A DNA stretch of 64,000 nucleotides. Source: Streptomyces ficellus (GTDB lineage: Bacteria > Actinomycetota > Actinomycetes > Streptomycetales > Streptomycetaceae). The stretch is from the NCBI RefSeq assembly GCF_009739905.1, contig NZ_CP034279.1:2480001-2544000 (forward strand). The letters are read 5' to 3'. Each line of letters opens with the position of its first letter. The first letter of the stretch is position 1. The position numbers and the translations under genes are program-made. A model generated the notes under the pieces. That model made no database searches and had not been told where the DNA came from. It saw only the letters and a list, made by a program, of their open reading frames with translations. This document shows, piece after piece, positions 35,047-42,300 of this stretch.

Positions 35047-36192
35047 ATGCATCCGATGGTGAAGCCCGCGCTGCGGCGTGCGTGGCGGAATCTGCAGTTC
35101 GTGCAGTTCGGGGCGGCACCGGCGCACGCGGTGGTGGTCGGTCCCATGGACACGACGACGGGCAGTCTGCTCGCGCTGTTCGACGGGACGCGGGGGCTCG
35201 CGCTGCTGCGGGAGGAAGCACGGGCGCTGGGGCTGCCGGACGGGCGGATGGAGGCGCTGCTGGACCGGCTGGCGGAGGCGGGGCTGTTGGACGACTCGGC
35301 GGCCGGCGATCCGGCGGCCGATGCGTTGCGCAGGGAGGACGGCGCGCACGACCGGCTGCGCGCCGACCTGGCGTCACTGTCCGTCGTGCACCGCGAACCG
35401 GGCGGTGCGGCGCGCAGGCTGGCGGCGCGGCGGGCGATGCGGGTGCAGGTCAGGGGCGCCGGACGAGTGGGGGCGAGTGTCGCCGCGCTGCTGTCCGCCG
35501 CCGGGGTGGGCCGGGTGGAGGTGCTGGACGGCGAATGCGTCGAGCCGTGGGACGTGACGCCCGGCGGGCTGCCCGAGGAGGCGGTCGGTGAGCGGCGCGA
35601 TACGGCCGCCCGGCGGCTGGTGGGGCGGTCGGCGCCGGGCGGACGGGTGCCGCGGAGGGCGCGGGCGGGCAGGGAAGCCGGCTCGGAGCCCGGGCTGTCG
35701 CTGGTGGTGGTCGCGCCGCGGGACGGTCTCGGGGCGTACGCCCCGGATCCGGTGCCCGCCGACGAGTGGGTGGCCACGGGCACGCCGCACCTGTACGCGG
35801 GGGTGATCGAGGCGACGGGCGTGGTGGGTCCGCTGGTGCTGCCGGGCGGCACGGCCTGCGCGGGGTGTGTGGAGCTGGGGCGCGCGGACCGGGATCCGGT
35901 GTGGCCGCGGATGCTGGCGCAGTGGCGTTCGGGCCGGCACAACCGGGTGCCGGCGTGCGACCAGGGGCTGGCCGCCGCGGTGGCGGGACTGGCGGCGGCG
36001 CACGCCCTGTCGTTCCTGGACGGGGAACTGCCCGCGAGCACCGGCGCCCGGTGGGAGGCGTCGTTGCCGTTGCTGGAGTGGCGCGCGGAGCGGATGTCGC
36101 CCCACGTCGCCTGCCCCTGTGGGGCGGCCCGGCGCACCGAGGGGGTGCACGCCTCGGGGCCCGCGAGCGAACAGGACACAATGACGGGGTAA
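35047..36192 (+). CDS. ThiF/E1-like protein of the TOMM cyclodehydratase-partner type (orphan)
   Basis: 381 residues. N-terminal winged-helix-like region (about 20-110, LLALFDGTRGLALLREEARA) resembling peptide-recognition elements; then an E1-like Rossmann domain (VRGAGRVGASVAALLSAAGV, VEVLDGECVEPWDV) and a zinc-type C-terminal part (TACAGCVELGRADRDPVWPR; VACPCGA). The adenylation residues of true E1 enzymes (Arg-Gln after the second strand) are missing, as in leader-binding TOMM proteins that work with a YcaO enzyme. No YcaO or precursor peptide is nearby. ATG 35047 follows GGGGGCGG. Next gene is an ABC1 kinase, 64 bases downstream. Confidence 0.8.
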   Translation: MHPMVKPALRRAWRNLQFVQFGAAPAHAVVVGPMDTTTGSLLALFDGTRGLALLREEARALGLPDGRMEALLDRLAEAGLLDDSAAGDPAADALRREDGAHDRLRADLASLSVVHREPGGAARRLAARRAMRVQVRGAGRVGASVAALLSAAGVGRVEVLDGECVEPWDVTPGGLPEEAVGERRDTAARRLVGRSAPGGRVPRRARAGREAGSEPGLSLVVVAPRDGLGAYAPDPVPADEWVATGTPHLYAGVIEATGVVGPLVLPGGTACAGCVELGRADRDPVWPRMLAQWRSGRHNRVPACDQGLAAAVAGLAAAHALSFLDGELPASTGARWEASLPLLEWRAERMSPHVACPCGAARRTEGVHASGPASEQDTMTG

Positions 36193-36256
36193 CCGCGGTC
36201 GACGAAGCGACGCCGAGGGCAAACGCGGCACGGCAGGCTGGGACTTGGAGGGGCGT

Positions 36257-37633
36257 ATGTCTGATCTTCCCCGGAAGGCGGTAACCCGTACCGTCAAATT
36301 GGCCTCGTTGCCTCTGGGCTTCGCCGGCCGCGCCACGTGGGGGCTGGGCAAGCGGATCGGGGGCAAGTCCGCGGAGATCGTGGCCCGGGAGCTGCAACAG
36401 CGCACGGCGGACCAGCTCTTCAAGGTGCTGGGCGAGCTGAAGGGGGGCGCGATGAAGCTCGGGCAGGCACTGTCCGTCTTCGAGTCCGCGCTGCCGGAGG
36501 AGATAGCGGGCCCCTACCGGGCGGCGCTGACCAAGCTCCAGGAAGCGGCTCCGCCGATGCCGACGCGCACGGTCCACGCGGTGCTGGAGGAGCGGCTGGG
36601 CGAAGGATGGCGCGAGCTGTTCCTGGAGTTCCAGGACAAGCCGTCGGCCGCCGCCTCGATCGGTCAGGTGCACCGGGCCGTGTGGCACGACGGGCGCCGG
36701 GTCGCCGTGAAGGTGCAGTACCCGGGCGCGGGCGAGGCGCTGCTGTCGGACCTCGCGCAGCTGAGCCGGTTCGCCCGGCTGCTGGGGCCGCTGGTGCCGG
36801 GCATGGACATCAAGCCGCTGATCACGGAGCTGCGGGACCGAGTGGCCGAGGAGCTGGACTACGGCCTGGAGGCGCAGGCCCAGCGGAAGCACGCCGAGGA
36901 GTTCGCCGACGACCCGGACGTGGTGGTGCCCGGTGTCGTCCACCAGTCCGACCAGGTGCTGGTGACCGAGTGGATCGACGGCACGCCCCTGGCGGACGTC
37001 ATCGCGGACGGTACGCCGGAGCAGCGTGACCGGGCGGGGCAGTTGCTCGCGCGGTTCCTCTTCTCGGGGCCGGCCAGGACCGGCCTGCTGCACGCGGACC
37101 CGCACCCGGGGAACTTCCGGCTGCTGCCGGCCGGGGACGATCAGGAGGACGTGGCGGGCTGGCGGCTCGGCGTCCTCGACTTCGGCACCGTCGACCGGCT
37201 GCCGGGCGGCCTGCCCGAGACCATCGGGGCCTCCCTGCGGATGACCCTGGAGGGCGAAGCGGAGGGGGTGTACGAACTGCTCCGCGAGGAGGGCTTCGTC
37301 AAGGAGACGATCGACCTCGACCCCGACGCGGTGCTGGAGTACCTGCTGCCGATCATCGAGCCGGCTCAGGCGGACGAGTTCACCTTCACCCGGGACTGGA
37401 TACGCAGCCAGGCCGCACGGATCGCCGATGTGCGCTCACCGGCGCACCAGTTGGGCAAGCAGCTGAACCTGCCGCCGTCGTACCTGCTGATCCACCGGGT
37501 GACGCTGAGCACGATCGGCGTGCTGTGCCAGCTGAACGCGACGGTACGACTGCGGGACGAGCTGGAGTCGTGGCTGCCCGGCTTCGTACCTGAAGGCGAC
37601 GCGGATCCGGCACCCGCGGAGGCACACGCCTGA
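36257..37633 (+). CDS. ABC1/AarF/UbiB-family atypical kinase
   Basis: 458 residues. Signature blocks: KGGAMKLGQALSVFESALPE (KxGQ), SAAASIGQVHRAVWHDGRRV (the AxSIGQVH loop in place of a Gly-rich loop), VAVKVQYPG (ATP lysine), VTEWIDGTPL, LLHADPHPGNF (catalytic) and LGVLDFGTVDRL (metal). UbiB-type proteins are ATPases/kinases supporting isoprenoid quinone and lipid metabolism; membrane association is likely though no clear C-terminal anchor is seen. ATG 36257 is five bases after GGAGG. Orthologous to Rv3197, which in mycobacteria is next to whiB7 as here. Confidence 0.93.
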   Translation: MSDLPRKAVTRTVKLASLPLGFAGRATWGLGKRIGGKSAEIVARELQQRTADQLFKVLGELKGGAMKLGQALSVFESALPEEIAGPYRAALTKLQEAAPPMPTRTVHAVLEERLGEGWRELFLEFQDKPSAAASIGQVHRAVWHDGRRVAVKVQYPGAGEALLSDLAQLSRFARLLGPLVPGMDIKPLITELRDRVAEELDYGLEAQAQRKHAEEFADDPDVVVPGVVHQSDQVLVTEWIDGTPLADVIADGTPEQRDRAGQLLARFLFSGPARTGLLHADPHPGNFRLLPAGDDQEDVAGWRLGVLDFGTVDRLPGGLPETIGASLRMTLEGEAEGVYELLREEGFVKETIDLDPDAVLEYLLPIIEPAQADEFTFTRDWIRSQAARIADVRSPAHQLGKQLNLPPSYLLIHRVTLSTIGVLCQLNATVRLRDELESWLPGFVPEGDADPAPAEAHA

Positions 37634-37748
37634 CGGGGGTCGGACTGGGGCTGACCGGGCCGGCACGGCGTGGCCCGACCGGCCCGCACCCGGCCTGGCC
37701 GACAGGGTCTGCCCGTGGCCGGCCCCGGCCTGGCACGGCCAGACGCGT

Positions 37749-37870
37749 GGCCTGGTCCGACGCGTGGCCTGGTCCGATTCGGCCTGGTCCGACGCGGCCT
37801 GGTCCGACGCGGCCTGGTCCGATTCGGCCCGGTCGGACTCGGCCTGGTCTGGCGTGGCCTGGCCCGGGGA
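37749..37870. repeat. Eight-copy 15-bp tandem repeat downstream of the ABC1 kinase gene
   Basis: Units of ggcctggtccgacgc or ggcctggtccgattc repeat from 37749 (first unit 17 bp, the rest 15 bp), degenerating toward the end. The whole spacer 37634-37927 has a similar composition and holds no recognisable gene. As 15 is a multiple of three, every frame stays open; the minus strand reads as repeats of D-Q-A-A/E-S, but no start with SD or homology supports translation. Confidence 0.85.
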
Positions 37871-37927
37871 CGGCACCGGGGCGCAGCACGTAGGCGGAGG
37901 GGCGGGGAGGGGGAGGGGGGCGGGGCC

Positions 37928-38125
37928 CTACCACCAGGAGGAGTCGAGTCTGCTCTCGATGGCTCTGAGGTGTTCCCGGGCGCAGTCGTCGCAGAAGTAG
38001 AGGCGGGTGCCGTTCTCGACGGAGCAGGTCCAGGTCACCGGGAGGCTGTCGGCGGTCGCGCCGCAGCGGGAGCACACCACACTCTGCGCAGTCGGCTGCG
38101 CGGGGGGAGAAGTCCGCTCGTTCAC
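37928..38125 (-). CDS. Small zinc-ribbon-like protein
   Basis: 65 residues with two CxxC pairs (VVCSRCGA; YFCDDCARE) spaced about 25 residues apart, a likely zinc ribbon, and a conserved-looking core VTWTCSVENGTRLYFC. Ends AIESRLDSSWW. Function unknown; could bind nucleic acid or protein. Start is uncertain: GTG 38125 (VNERTS) is listed, a GTG at 38161 would add 12 residues, and neither has a strong SD. Confidence 0.75.
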   Translation of the reverse strand: MNERTSPPAQPTAQSVVCSRCGATADSLPVTWTCSVENGTRLYFCDDCAREHLRAIESRLDSSWW

Positions 38126-38230
38126 TACGAGACGATAACTCCGCCCGGTGGCTCGGGCCACGCGCCACGCACCGCGGGGACCGGCCCGTCAGGACCGGTC
38201 CCCGGTGGGTGATCAGTGCCGGCTGGGCAC

Positions 38231-38557
38231 TTAGTTCATGACGGCCATGGCCAGCGCGCGGCGGGCGCGCATCGACACGCGCTCGGCGCGACGCTGCATG
38301 CGCCGGGCGGCGACCAGGCGCATGGCCTGGCGTTCCGCGTCGGCTTCCCGCATGCGGTCGTGCATATGGGCTCGGGCCAAGGCTTCTTGGATGAGTTGCA
38401 TCTCACGGTTCCTGTTCTGACGCGACACGGTCGCGCCGGTGGTGCTGAAGGCTGGGGTGGCGGAGCCGGACGGCTCGCTGGCGGAAGAGGTCATCGGGGC
38501 CTGCTTCTGGGGATCGTGCGTGAGGGGGCGGTCGATGGTTCCGGCTCGGACGTTCAT
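38231..38557 (-). CDS. Small basic protein translationally coupled to WblC
   Basis: 108 residues. The C-terminal half is a continuous Arg-rich helix (RMREADAERQAMRLVAARRM, then QRRAERVSMRARRALAM), highly basic; the N-terminal half is Ser/Thr-rich. No known family recognised. The ATG at 38557 overlaps the wblC stop (ATGA); an internal ATG at 38494 (MTSSASEPSG) with a weak AGCAGG is the alternative start. Either way it is expressed with wblC and so is likely induced by translation-inhibiting antibiotics. RNA or ribosome binding is a guess from its charge. Confidence 0.75.
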   Translation of the reverse strand: MNVRAGTIDRPLTHDPQKQAPMTSSASEPSGSATPAFSTTGATVSRQNRNREMQLIQEALARAHMHDRMREADAERQAMRLVAARRMQRRAERVSMRARRALAMAVMN

Positions 38558-38922
38558 GCCGTGACCGGGTTCTTGCGCGGGCGGCCACGGGGCCGCTTGC
38601 GGGCGACGACCACACCCTGGACGAAGAGCTCACCGCCCCAGACGCCCCACGGCTCGCGCCGCTCCTTGGCGCCCGCGAGGCAGGCCTCCATCAGCGGGCA
38701 GGTGCGGCAGAGGGACTTGGCGTACTCGACGTCCGCCGGCGACTCGGCGAAGAAGACCTCCGGGTCGTACGAGCGGCAGGGGACGGGTACGCCGAGGTTC
38801 TCGATGGCGTCGTCGAGCGCGGTGAGCGCGGTGAGGGGGGTCAAGGTCTGGTCCTCCGTGGGGACGGGCGGGGAGATCGTTCCGGAAGGCGGTACGGACG
38901 GGGCGTGCGCTTCGAGTTGCAC
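38554..38922 (-). CDS. wblC: WhiB-family transcription factor WblC (WhiB7)
   Basis: Iron-sulfur transcriptional activator of intrinsic resistance to ribosome-targeting antibiotics; binds the principal sigma factor and DNA. 122 residues. Four cluster cysteines: CRSYDPEVFF, then CRTCPLMEAC; the GVWGGE turn; and the AT-hook RGRPRK at the C-terminus that distinguishes WhiB7/WblC from other Wbl proteins. The N-terminal 40 residues are Pro/Thr-rich. Preceded by a long leader with an upstream ORF and an intrinsic terminator (separate entries), and followed by a coupled basic protein. Confidence 0.95.
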   Translation of the reverse strand: MQLEAHAPSVPPSGTISPPVPTEDQTLTPLTALTALDDAIENLGVPVPCRSYDPEVFFAESPADVEYAKSLCRTCPLMEACLAGAKERREPWGVWGGELFVQGVVVARKRPRGRPRKNPVTA

Positions 38923-39026
38923 GGTGTGGTTTTCCTCGTCTGGTCGGTCCGGCCTGTTGGCCGGTGGGCTGGTACCGGGTACTGCGTCGTCCCGAGGCTC
39001 CTTCGCTCCGCTTCGCCCGTTCGGGC

Positions 39027-39069
39027 AAAACAGAAGGGCCGCGGATCCCGGGTGGGGTTCCGCGGCCCT
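39027..39069 (-). terminator. Intrinsic terminator (attenuator) in the wblC leader
   Basis: Minus strand: an 11-bp perfect stem (agggccgcgga / tccgcggccct), 13-base loop, then TCTGTTTTG. It has a real U tract, rare in this genome, and lies about 105-150 bases upstream of the wblC start and 24 bases after the upstream ORF stop. Transcription must read through it to express wblC. Confidence 0.85.
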
Positions 39070-39080
39070 GAAGGCGCCGG

Positions 39081-39097
39081 CCTGATCATGGATCAGG
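39081..39097 (-). promoter_or_regulatory. Short hairpin overlapping the upstream-ORF stop codon
   Basis: Perfect 7-bp inverted repeat cctgatc-atg-gatcagg. Its right arm contains the stop codon of the upstream ORF (39093-39095), so a ribosome finishing that ORF would melt it. Candidate switch element between ribosome position and the adjacent terminator. Confidence 0.5.
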
Positions 39098-39425
39098 CTG
39101 GATCACTCCAGGGTTCGAGCCCACGGAAGGCCCACATCGAGTGGTGCTGCTGCGTCTGCGTCTTGGTTTCGGCACCGGTCGCCGCAAAGGCGTAGGCCTG
39201 AACGGCCTTGCCTGCTGCTACTCCTGCTTCCAGTGCCTTGGTCGGTCGCTCATTGCGCTCCCGGACGGGGAGAGCCGCCAGGAGGGTGGCAGGACGCACG
39301 GCGGCGAAGCCGGGCAGACCGGTGGCGATGAGCGAACGGGAGAGGCCGAGCGAGCAGGTGGAGACGACCGCGCGATCGGTCATTTTGGCGGTGGTGCTGG
39401 CGGAGCTGCTGTAGATGCTGATCAC
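39093..39425 (-). CDS. Upstream ORF in the wblC leader
   Basis: 110 codons from a GTG with the best ribosome site in the region (AGAGGAGG, eight bases away), ending 24 bases before the attenuator. The peptide starts VISIYSSSASTTAKMTDRAV and ends PWSDPA; no family recognised. Codon use is streptomycete (GC-rich third positions) for the first 55 codons, then has a run of A-ending codons (GCA, GAA, GCA, GGA, GTA, GCA, GCA, near 39211-39236), rare in this genome and possible slow spots. WhiB7/WblC genes of actinomycetes are known to be controlled by uORF-dependent attenuation, so a regulatory role is likely; a functional protein cannot be excluded. Confidence 0.7.
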   Translation of the reverse strand: MISIYSSSASTTAKMTDRAVVSTCSLGLSRSLIATGLPGFAAVRPATLLAALPVRERNERPTKALEAGVAAGKAVQAYAFAATGAETKTQTQQHHSMWAFRGLEPWSDPA

Positions 39426-39542
39426 TGGAATCGCCTCCTCTCGGCGTCTCAAGGGGGGTCGGTCGGAACCGGTCCCGCACGTATTCGGATAAGTACAGCA
39501 CGAAGCCAGGGCTTCGGAGAAGCCGCTGTTTCCGTGGTTAAG

Positions 39543-39582
39543 AACCTATGGGGCTTCCCGGGGCGGGCGCAAACTATTTTTT
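39543..39582 (-). promoter_or_regulatory. wblC promoter with upstream A-tract (predicted WblC/AT-hook site)
   Basis: Minus strand: A-rich AAAAAATA (39582-39575), two bases, TTGCGC (-35, 39572-39567), 18 bases, TAGGTT (-10, 39548-39543). An AT-rich block immediately upstream of the -35 is the known arrangement of WhiB7-activated promoters, which the AT-hook contacts. Predicted start near 39536, giving a leader of about 610 bases. The A-tract lies only 13 bases past the uvrD2 stop. Confidence 0.65.
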
Positions 39583-39595
39583 CGACGAGTTTGGA

Positions 39596-41812
39596 TCAGT
39601 CCTCCCCGTCCCCCTCGCCAGGCTCTTGACCTGCGCAGATGGCGAGCACATCGGCGCCGAACCGGTCGAGCTTGCGGGCGCCGACGCCGGAGATGCGGGC
39701 CAGCTCGCCGTCGGTGGCGGGGACGGTCTCGGCGATCGCCATCAGGGTCTTGTCGGTGAAGACGCAGTACGGCGGCTGCCCGAGCCGTCCGGCCTGGTCC
39801 GCGCGCCACTCCCGGAGCCGCTCGTACAGCGCCTCGTCCATGTCGGAGGGGCAGTCCTCGCAGCGCATCAGTTTCATCTCGCCCGCGTCGGTGAGGGTCG
39901 CGCCGCACACCCGGCACCGCACCGGTCCGCGGCGCCCGCGCCGGGTGCCCGCCGCCGTGCCGCGGGCGTGCTCGACGCCGCCGCCACCGGCCGACGGGGG
40001 GCGGGCCCCCGGCGCGGTGGAGCCGGGGCGCAGTCCGCTGAGGAACCGGGACGGGCGGCGCGAGGCGCGGCCGCCCGGGGCGCGGGCGAGGGCCCAGGAG
40101 AGCGAGAGGTGGAGCCGGGCGCGGGTGACGCCCACGTAGAGCAGGCGGCGCTCCTCCTCGACCTGCTCGTCGGTCTTGGCGTACGTGATCGGCATCATGC
40201 CCTCGGTGAGGCCGACCAGGAAGACGGCGTCCCACTCCAGGCCCTTCGCCGAGTGCAGTGAGGCGAGGGTGACGCCCTGGACGGTGGGAGCGTGCTGGGC
40301 GGCGGCCCGTTCGTCGAGTTCCGCGACGAGGTCGCCGAGCGTGGCCCCGGGGCGGGCGCGGGCGAAGTCCTCGGCGAGCCGGACGAGTGCGGCGAGGGAC
40401 TCCCAGCGGTCGCGGACCGCACCGGAGCCGGCGGGCGGTTCGCTGGTCCAGCCCTTGGTGGACAGCACGGCCCGCACTTGCGCGGGCAGGTCCTCGGCGT
40501 CGTCCAGCAGGGAGTCGTTGCCGCCCGCCCGGGCGGCGCCGCGCAGGGCCACTCCCGCTTCGCGTACCTCGGCGCGCTCGAAGAAGCGCTCGGCGCCGCG
40601 CAGCTGGTAGGGCACGCCGGCGTCGGCGAGGGCCTGCTCGTAGACCTCCGACTGGGCGTTGATCCGGTAGAGCACGGCGATGTCGCCGGCGGGGACGCCC
40701 GCGGCGATCAGGTCGCGGATGCGGCGGGCGGTGCCTTCCGCCTCGGCGGGCTCGTCGCCGTACTCGGCGTAGACGGGGTCGGGGCCGGGGGCGCGCTGGG
40801 AGACGAGTTCCAGCCGGTGTTCGGCGGCGCGGCCGCGGGCCTGGGCGAGCAGTCCGTTGGCCAGGTGGACGACCTGGGGGGTGGAGCGGTAGTCGCGGAC
40901 GAGTTTGACCACGGTGGCGTTCGGGTGCCGGGTGCGGAAGTTCAGCAGGTGGTCGGGGGTGGCGCCGGTGAAGGAGTAGATCGTCTGGCTGGCGTCGCCG
41001 ACGACGCACAGGTTGTCGCGGTCGCCGAGCCACAGGTCGAGCAGGCGCTGCTGGAGCGGTGAGACGTCCTGGTACTCGTCGACGACGAAGTGCTGGTACT
41101 GACCGCGGATGCGGTCGGCGATGTCGTGCCGGTCCTGGAGGATGCCGACGGTGAGCAGCAGGACGTCCTCGAAGTCGATGGCTCCGCGGTCGCGCTTGAG
41201 CTGCTCGTACATGGCATAGATCTGGCCGATCTCGGCGGGGTCGCGCGGGGCGTCGCGGAGGGCTTTGGCGACGGCGGCGGGGTAGTCGGCGGGGACGGTC
41301 TGGGTGACTTTGGCCCATTCGATCTCGCTGGTGACGTCGCGCAGCTCGTTGCGGTCGAGGCGGACGCGGCAGCGGGCTCCCGCCTCGGCGACGAGCTGGA
41401 CCTTGCGCTCCAGCAGGCGCGGCAGCTCGCCGCCGACTGCTTTCGGCCAGAAGTACTGGAGCTGCCGGAGGGCTGCCGAGTGGAACGTGCGCGCCTGGAC
41501 GCCGCCCGCTCCGAGCTGCCTGAGCCGGCCGCGCATCTCGCCCGCGGCGCGGTTGGTGAAGGTGACGGCCAGCACGCTGCTGGGCTGGAGTATGCCCGCG
41601 CGGACGCCGTACGCGATGCGGTGGGTGATCGCGCGGGTCTTGCCCGTGCCGGCGCCGGCCAGCACGCACACCGGGCCGTGCAGGGCGGTCGCCACCGCGC
41701 GCTGCTCGGGGTCCAGCCCGTCGAGCACCGCGTCGGCGTCCGCGGGCGGAGCCGGGAACTGGCTCGGTCCCGGGGCCTGCGGGAAGAGAGTGGAGTGCGT
41801 TGCTGATGTCAC
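39596..41812 (-). CDS. uvrD2: ATP-dependent DNA helicase UvrD2
   Basis: SF1A 3'-5' helicase, 738 residues. Motifs: I LAGAGTGKTRAITHR (about 52), Ia TFTNRAAGEM, II VVDEYQDVSPLQQRL, III VGDASQTIYSF, V/VI SLHSAKGLEWDAVFL and LLYVGVTRAR. After a Pro/Gly/Arg linker come four cysteines (CRVCGAT; MRCEDCP) and a C-terminal HRDC domain (TLMAIAETVPATDGELARIS), exactly the layout of mycobacterial UvrD2. GTG 41812 (VTSATH) is listed; the frame extends upstream to 41938. Orthologue of Rv3198c. A DnaA box lies 40 bases upstream. Confidence 0.93.
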   Translation of the reverse strand: MTSATHSTLFPQAPGPSQFPAPPADADAVLDGLDPEQRAVATALHGPVCVLAGAGTGKTRAITHRIAYGVRAGILQPSSVLAVTFTNRAAGEMRGRLRQLGAGGVQARTFHSAALRQLQYFWPKAVGGELPRLLERKVQLVAEAGARCRVRLDRNELRDVTSEIEWAKVTQTVPADYPAAVAKALRDAPRDPAEIGQIYAMYEQLKRDRGAIDFEDVLLLTVGILQDRHDIADRIRGQYQHFVVDEYQDVSPLQQRLLDLWLGDRDNLCVVGDASQTIYSFTGATPDHLLNFRTRHPNATVVKLVRDYRSTPQVVHLANGLLAQARGRAAEHRLELVSQRAPGPDPVYAEYGDEPAEAEGTARRIRDLIAAGVPAGDIAVLYRINAQSEVYEQALADAGVPYQLRGAERFFERAEVREAGVALRGAARAGGNDSLLDDAEDLPAQVRAVLSTKGWTSEPPAGSGAVRDRWESLAALVRLAEDFARARPGATLGDLVAELDERAAAQHAPTVQGVTLASLHSAKGLEWDAVFLVGLTEGMMPITYAKTDEQVEEERRLLYVGVTRARLHLSLSWALARAPGGRASRRPSRFLSGLRPGSTAPGARPPSAGGGGVEHARGTAAGTRRGRRGPVRCRVCGATLTDAGEMKLMRCEDCPSDMDEALYERLREWRADQAGRLGQPPYCVFTDKTLMAIAETVPATDGELARISGVGARKLDRFGADVLAICAGQEPGEGDGED

Positions 41813-41851
41813 CCTGCCATGCTGCCAGGTCGCCGGAGACCGGCGGGACGG

Positions 41852-41860
41852 TTGTCCACA
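41852..41860 (+). promoter_or_regulatory. DnaA box upstream of uvrD2 and mycoredoxin genes
   Basis: Exact TTGTCCACA, the preferred Streptomyces DnaA box, in the divergent gap between uvrD2 (start 41812) and the mycoredoxin gene (start 41974). Single copy, so not an origin. Confidence 0.5.
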
Positions 41861-41973
41861 GGGCCGGCTTCGCGGTCGTACTAATGCGGGAATGGTGGCG
41901 GAGACCTGTACGTTCTGCTTCCTGGTGCCCCGAGGCACCCGACCCCCCGAAGCGAACCCGAGGAGCGCAGACG

Positions 41974-42216
41974 ATGCAGGGCAGCCTGACGATGTACAGC
42001 ACGACGTGGTGCGGCTACTGCCGGCGGCTGAAGAGCCAGATGGACCGCGAGGGCATCGCGTACACCGAGATCAACATCGAGCAGGACCCGGAGTCGGCCG
42101 CGTTCGTGGAGAAGGCCAACGGGGGCAACCAGACCGTCCCGACCGTGCTCTTCGCGGACGGGACGACCCTGACGAACCCCTCGCTGGCCCAGGTCAAGCA
42201 GAAGATCGGCGCCTGA
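41974..42216 (+). CDS. mrx1: Mycoredoxin (mycothiol-dependent glutaredoxin-like protein)
   Basis: 80 residues, thioredoxin fold. Active site MYSTTWCGYCRRLKSQM with the C-G-Y-C pair that distinguishes mycoredoxin-1 from glutaredoxins (CPYC) and thioredoxins (CGPC). TVPTVLFADG supplies the cis-proline. Reduces mycothiol mixed disulfides. ATG 41974 follows GAGGAG by eight bases. Same position relative to uvrD2 and nudC as Rv3198A. Likely benefits from SigR control in the cell, but no SigR promoter was seen here. Confidence 0.93.
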   Translation: MQGSLTMYSTTWCGYCRRLKSQMDREGIAYTEINIEQDPESAAFVEKANGGNQTVPTVLFADGTTLTNPSLAQVKQKIGA

Positions 42217-42240
42217 CCGCCGACCGGCGCCACGCCGGTC

Positions 42241-42300
42241 GCCCAGGGTCCCCGGTCTCACGCCAGGGTCCGCGGCGTTACGCCAGGGTCCCGGGCTTAG
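42241..42300. repeat. Three-copy 20-bp tandem repeat overlapping the nudC 3' end
   Basis: Three units with the core ccagggtcc(c/g)cgg at exactly 20-bp spacing (42241, 42261, 42281). The third encodes the last NudC residues and part of its stop; the others lie downstream. The repeat therefore seems to have grown out of the gene's end. Confidence 0.8.

Noticed and set aside
37749..37925. A protein of D-Q-A-A-S repeats encoded by the minus strand of the 15-bp repeat
   Set aside because: No SD-supported start and no homology; open frames follow from a unit length divisible by three.
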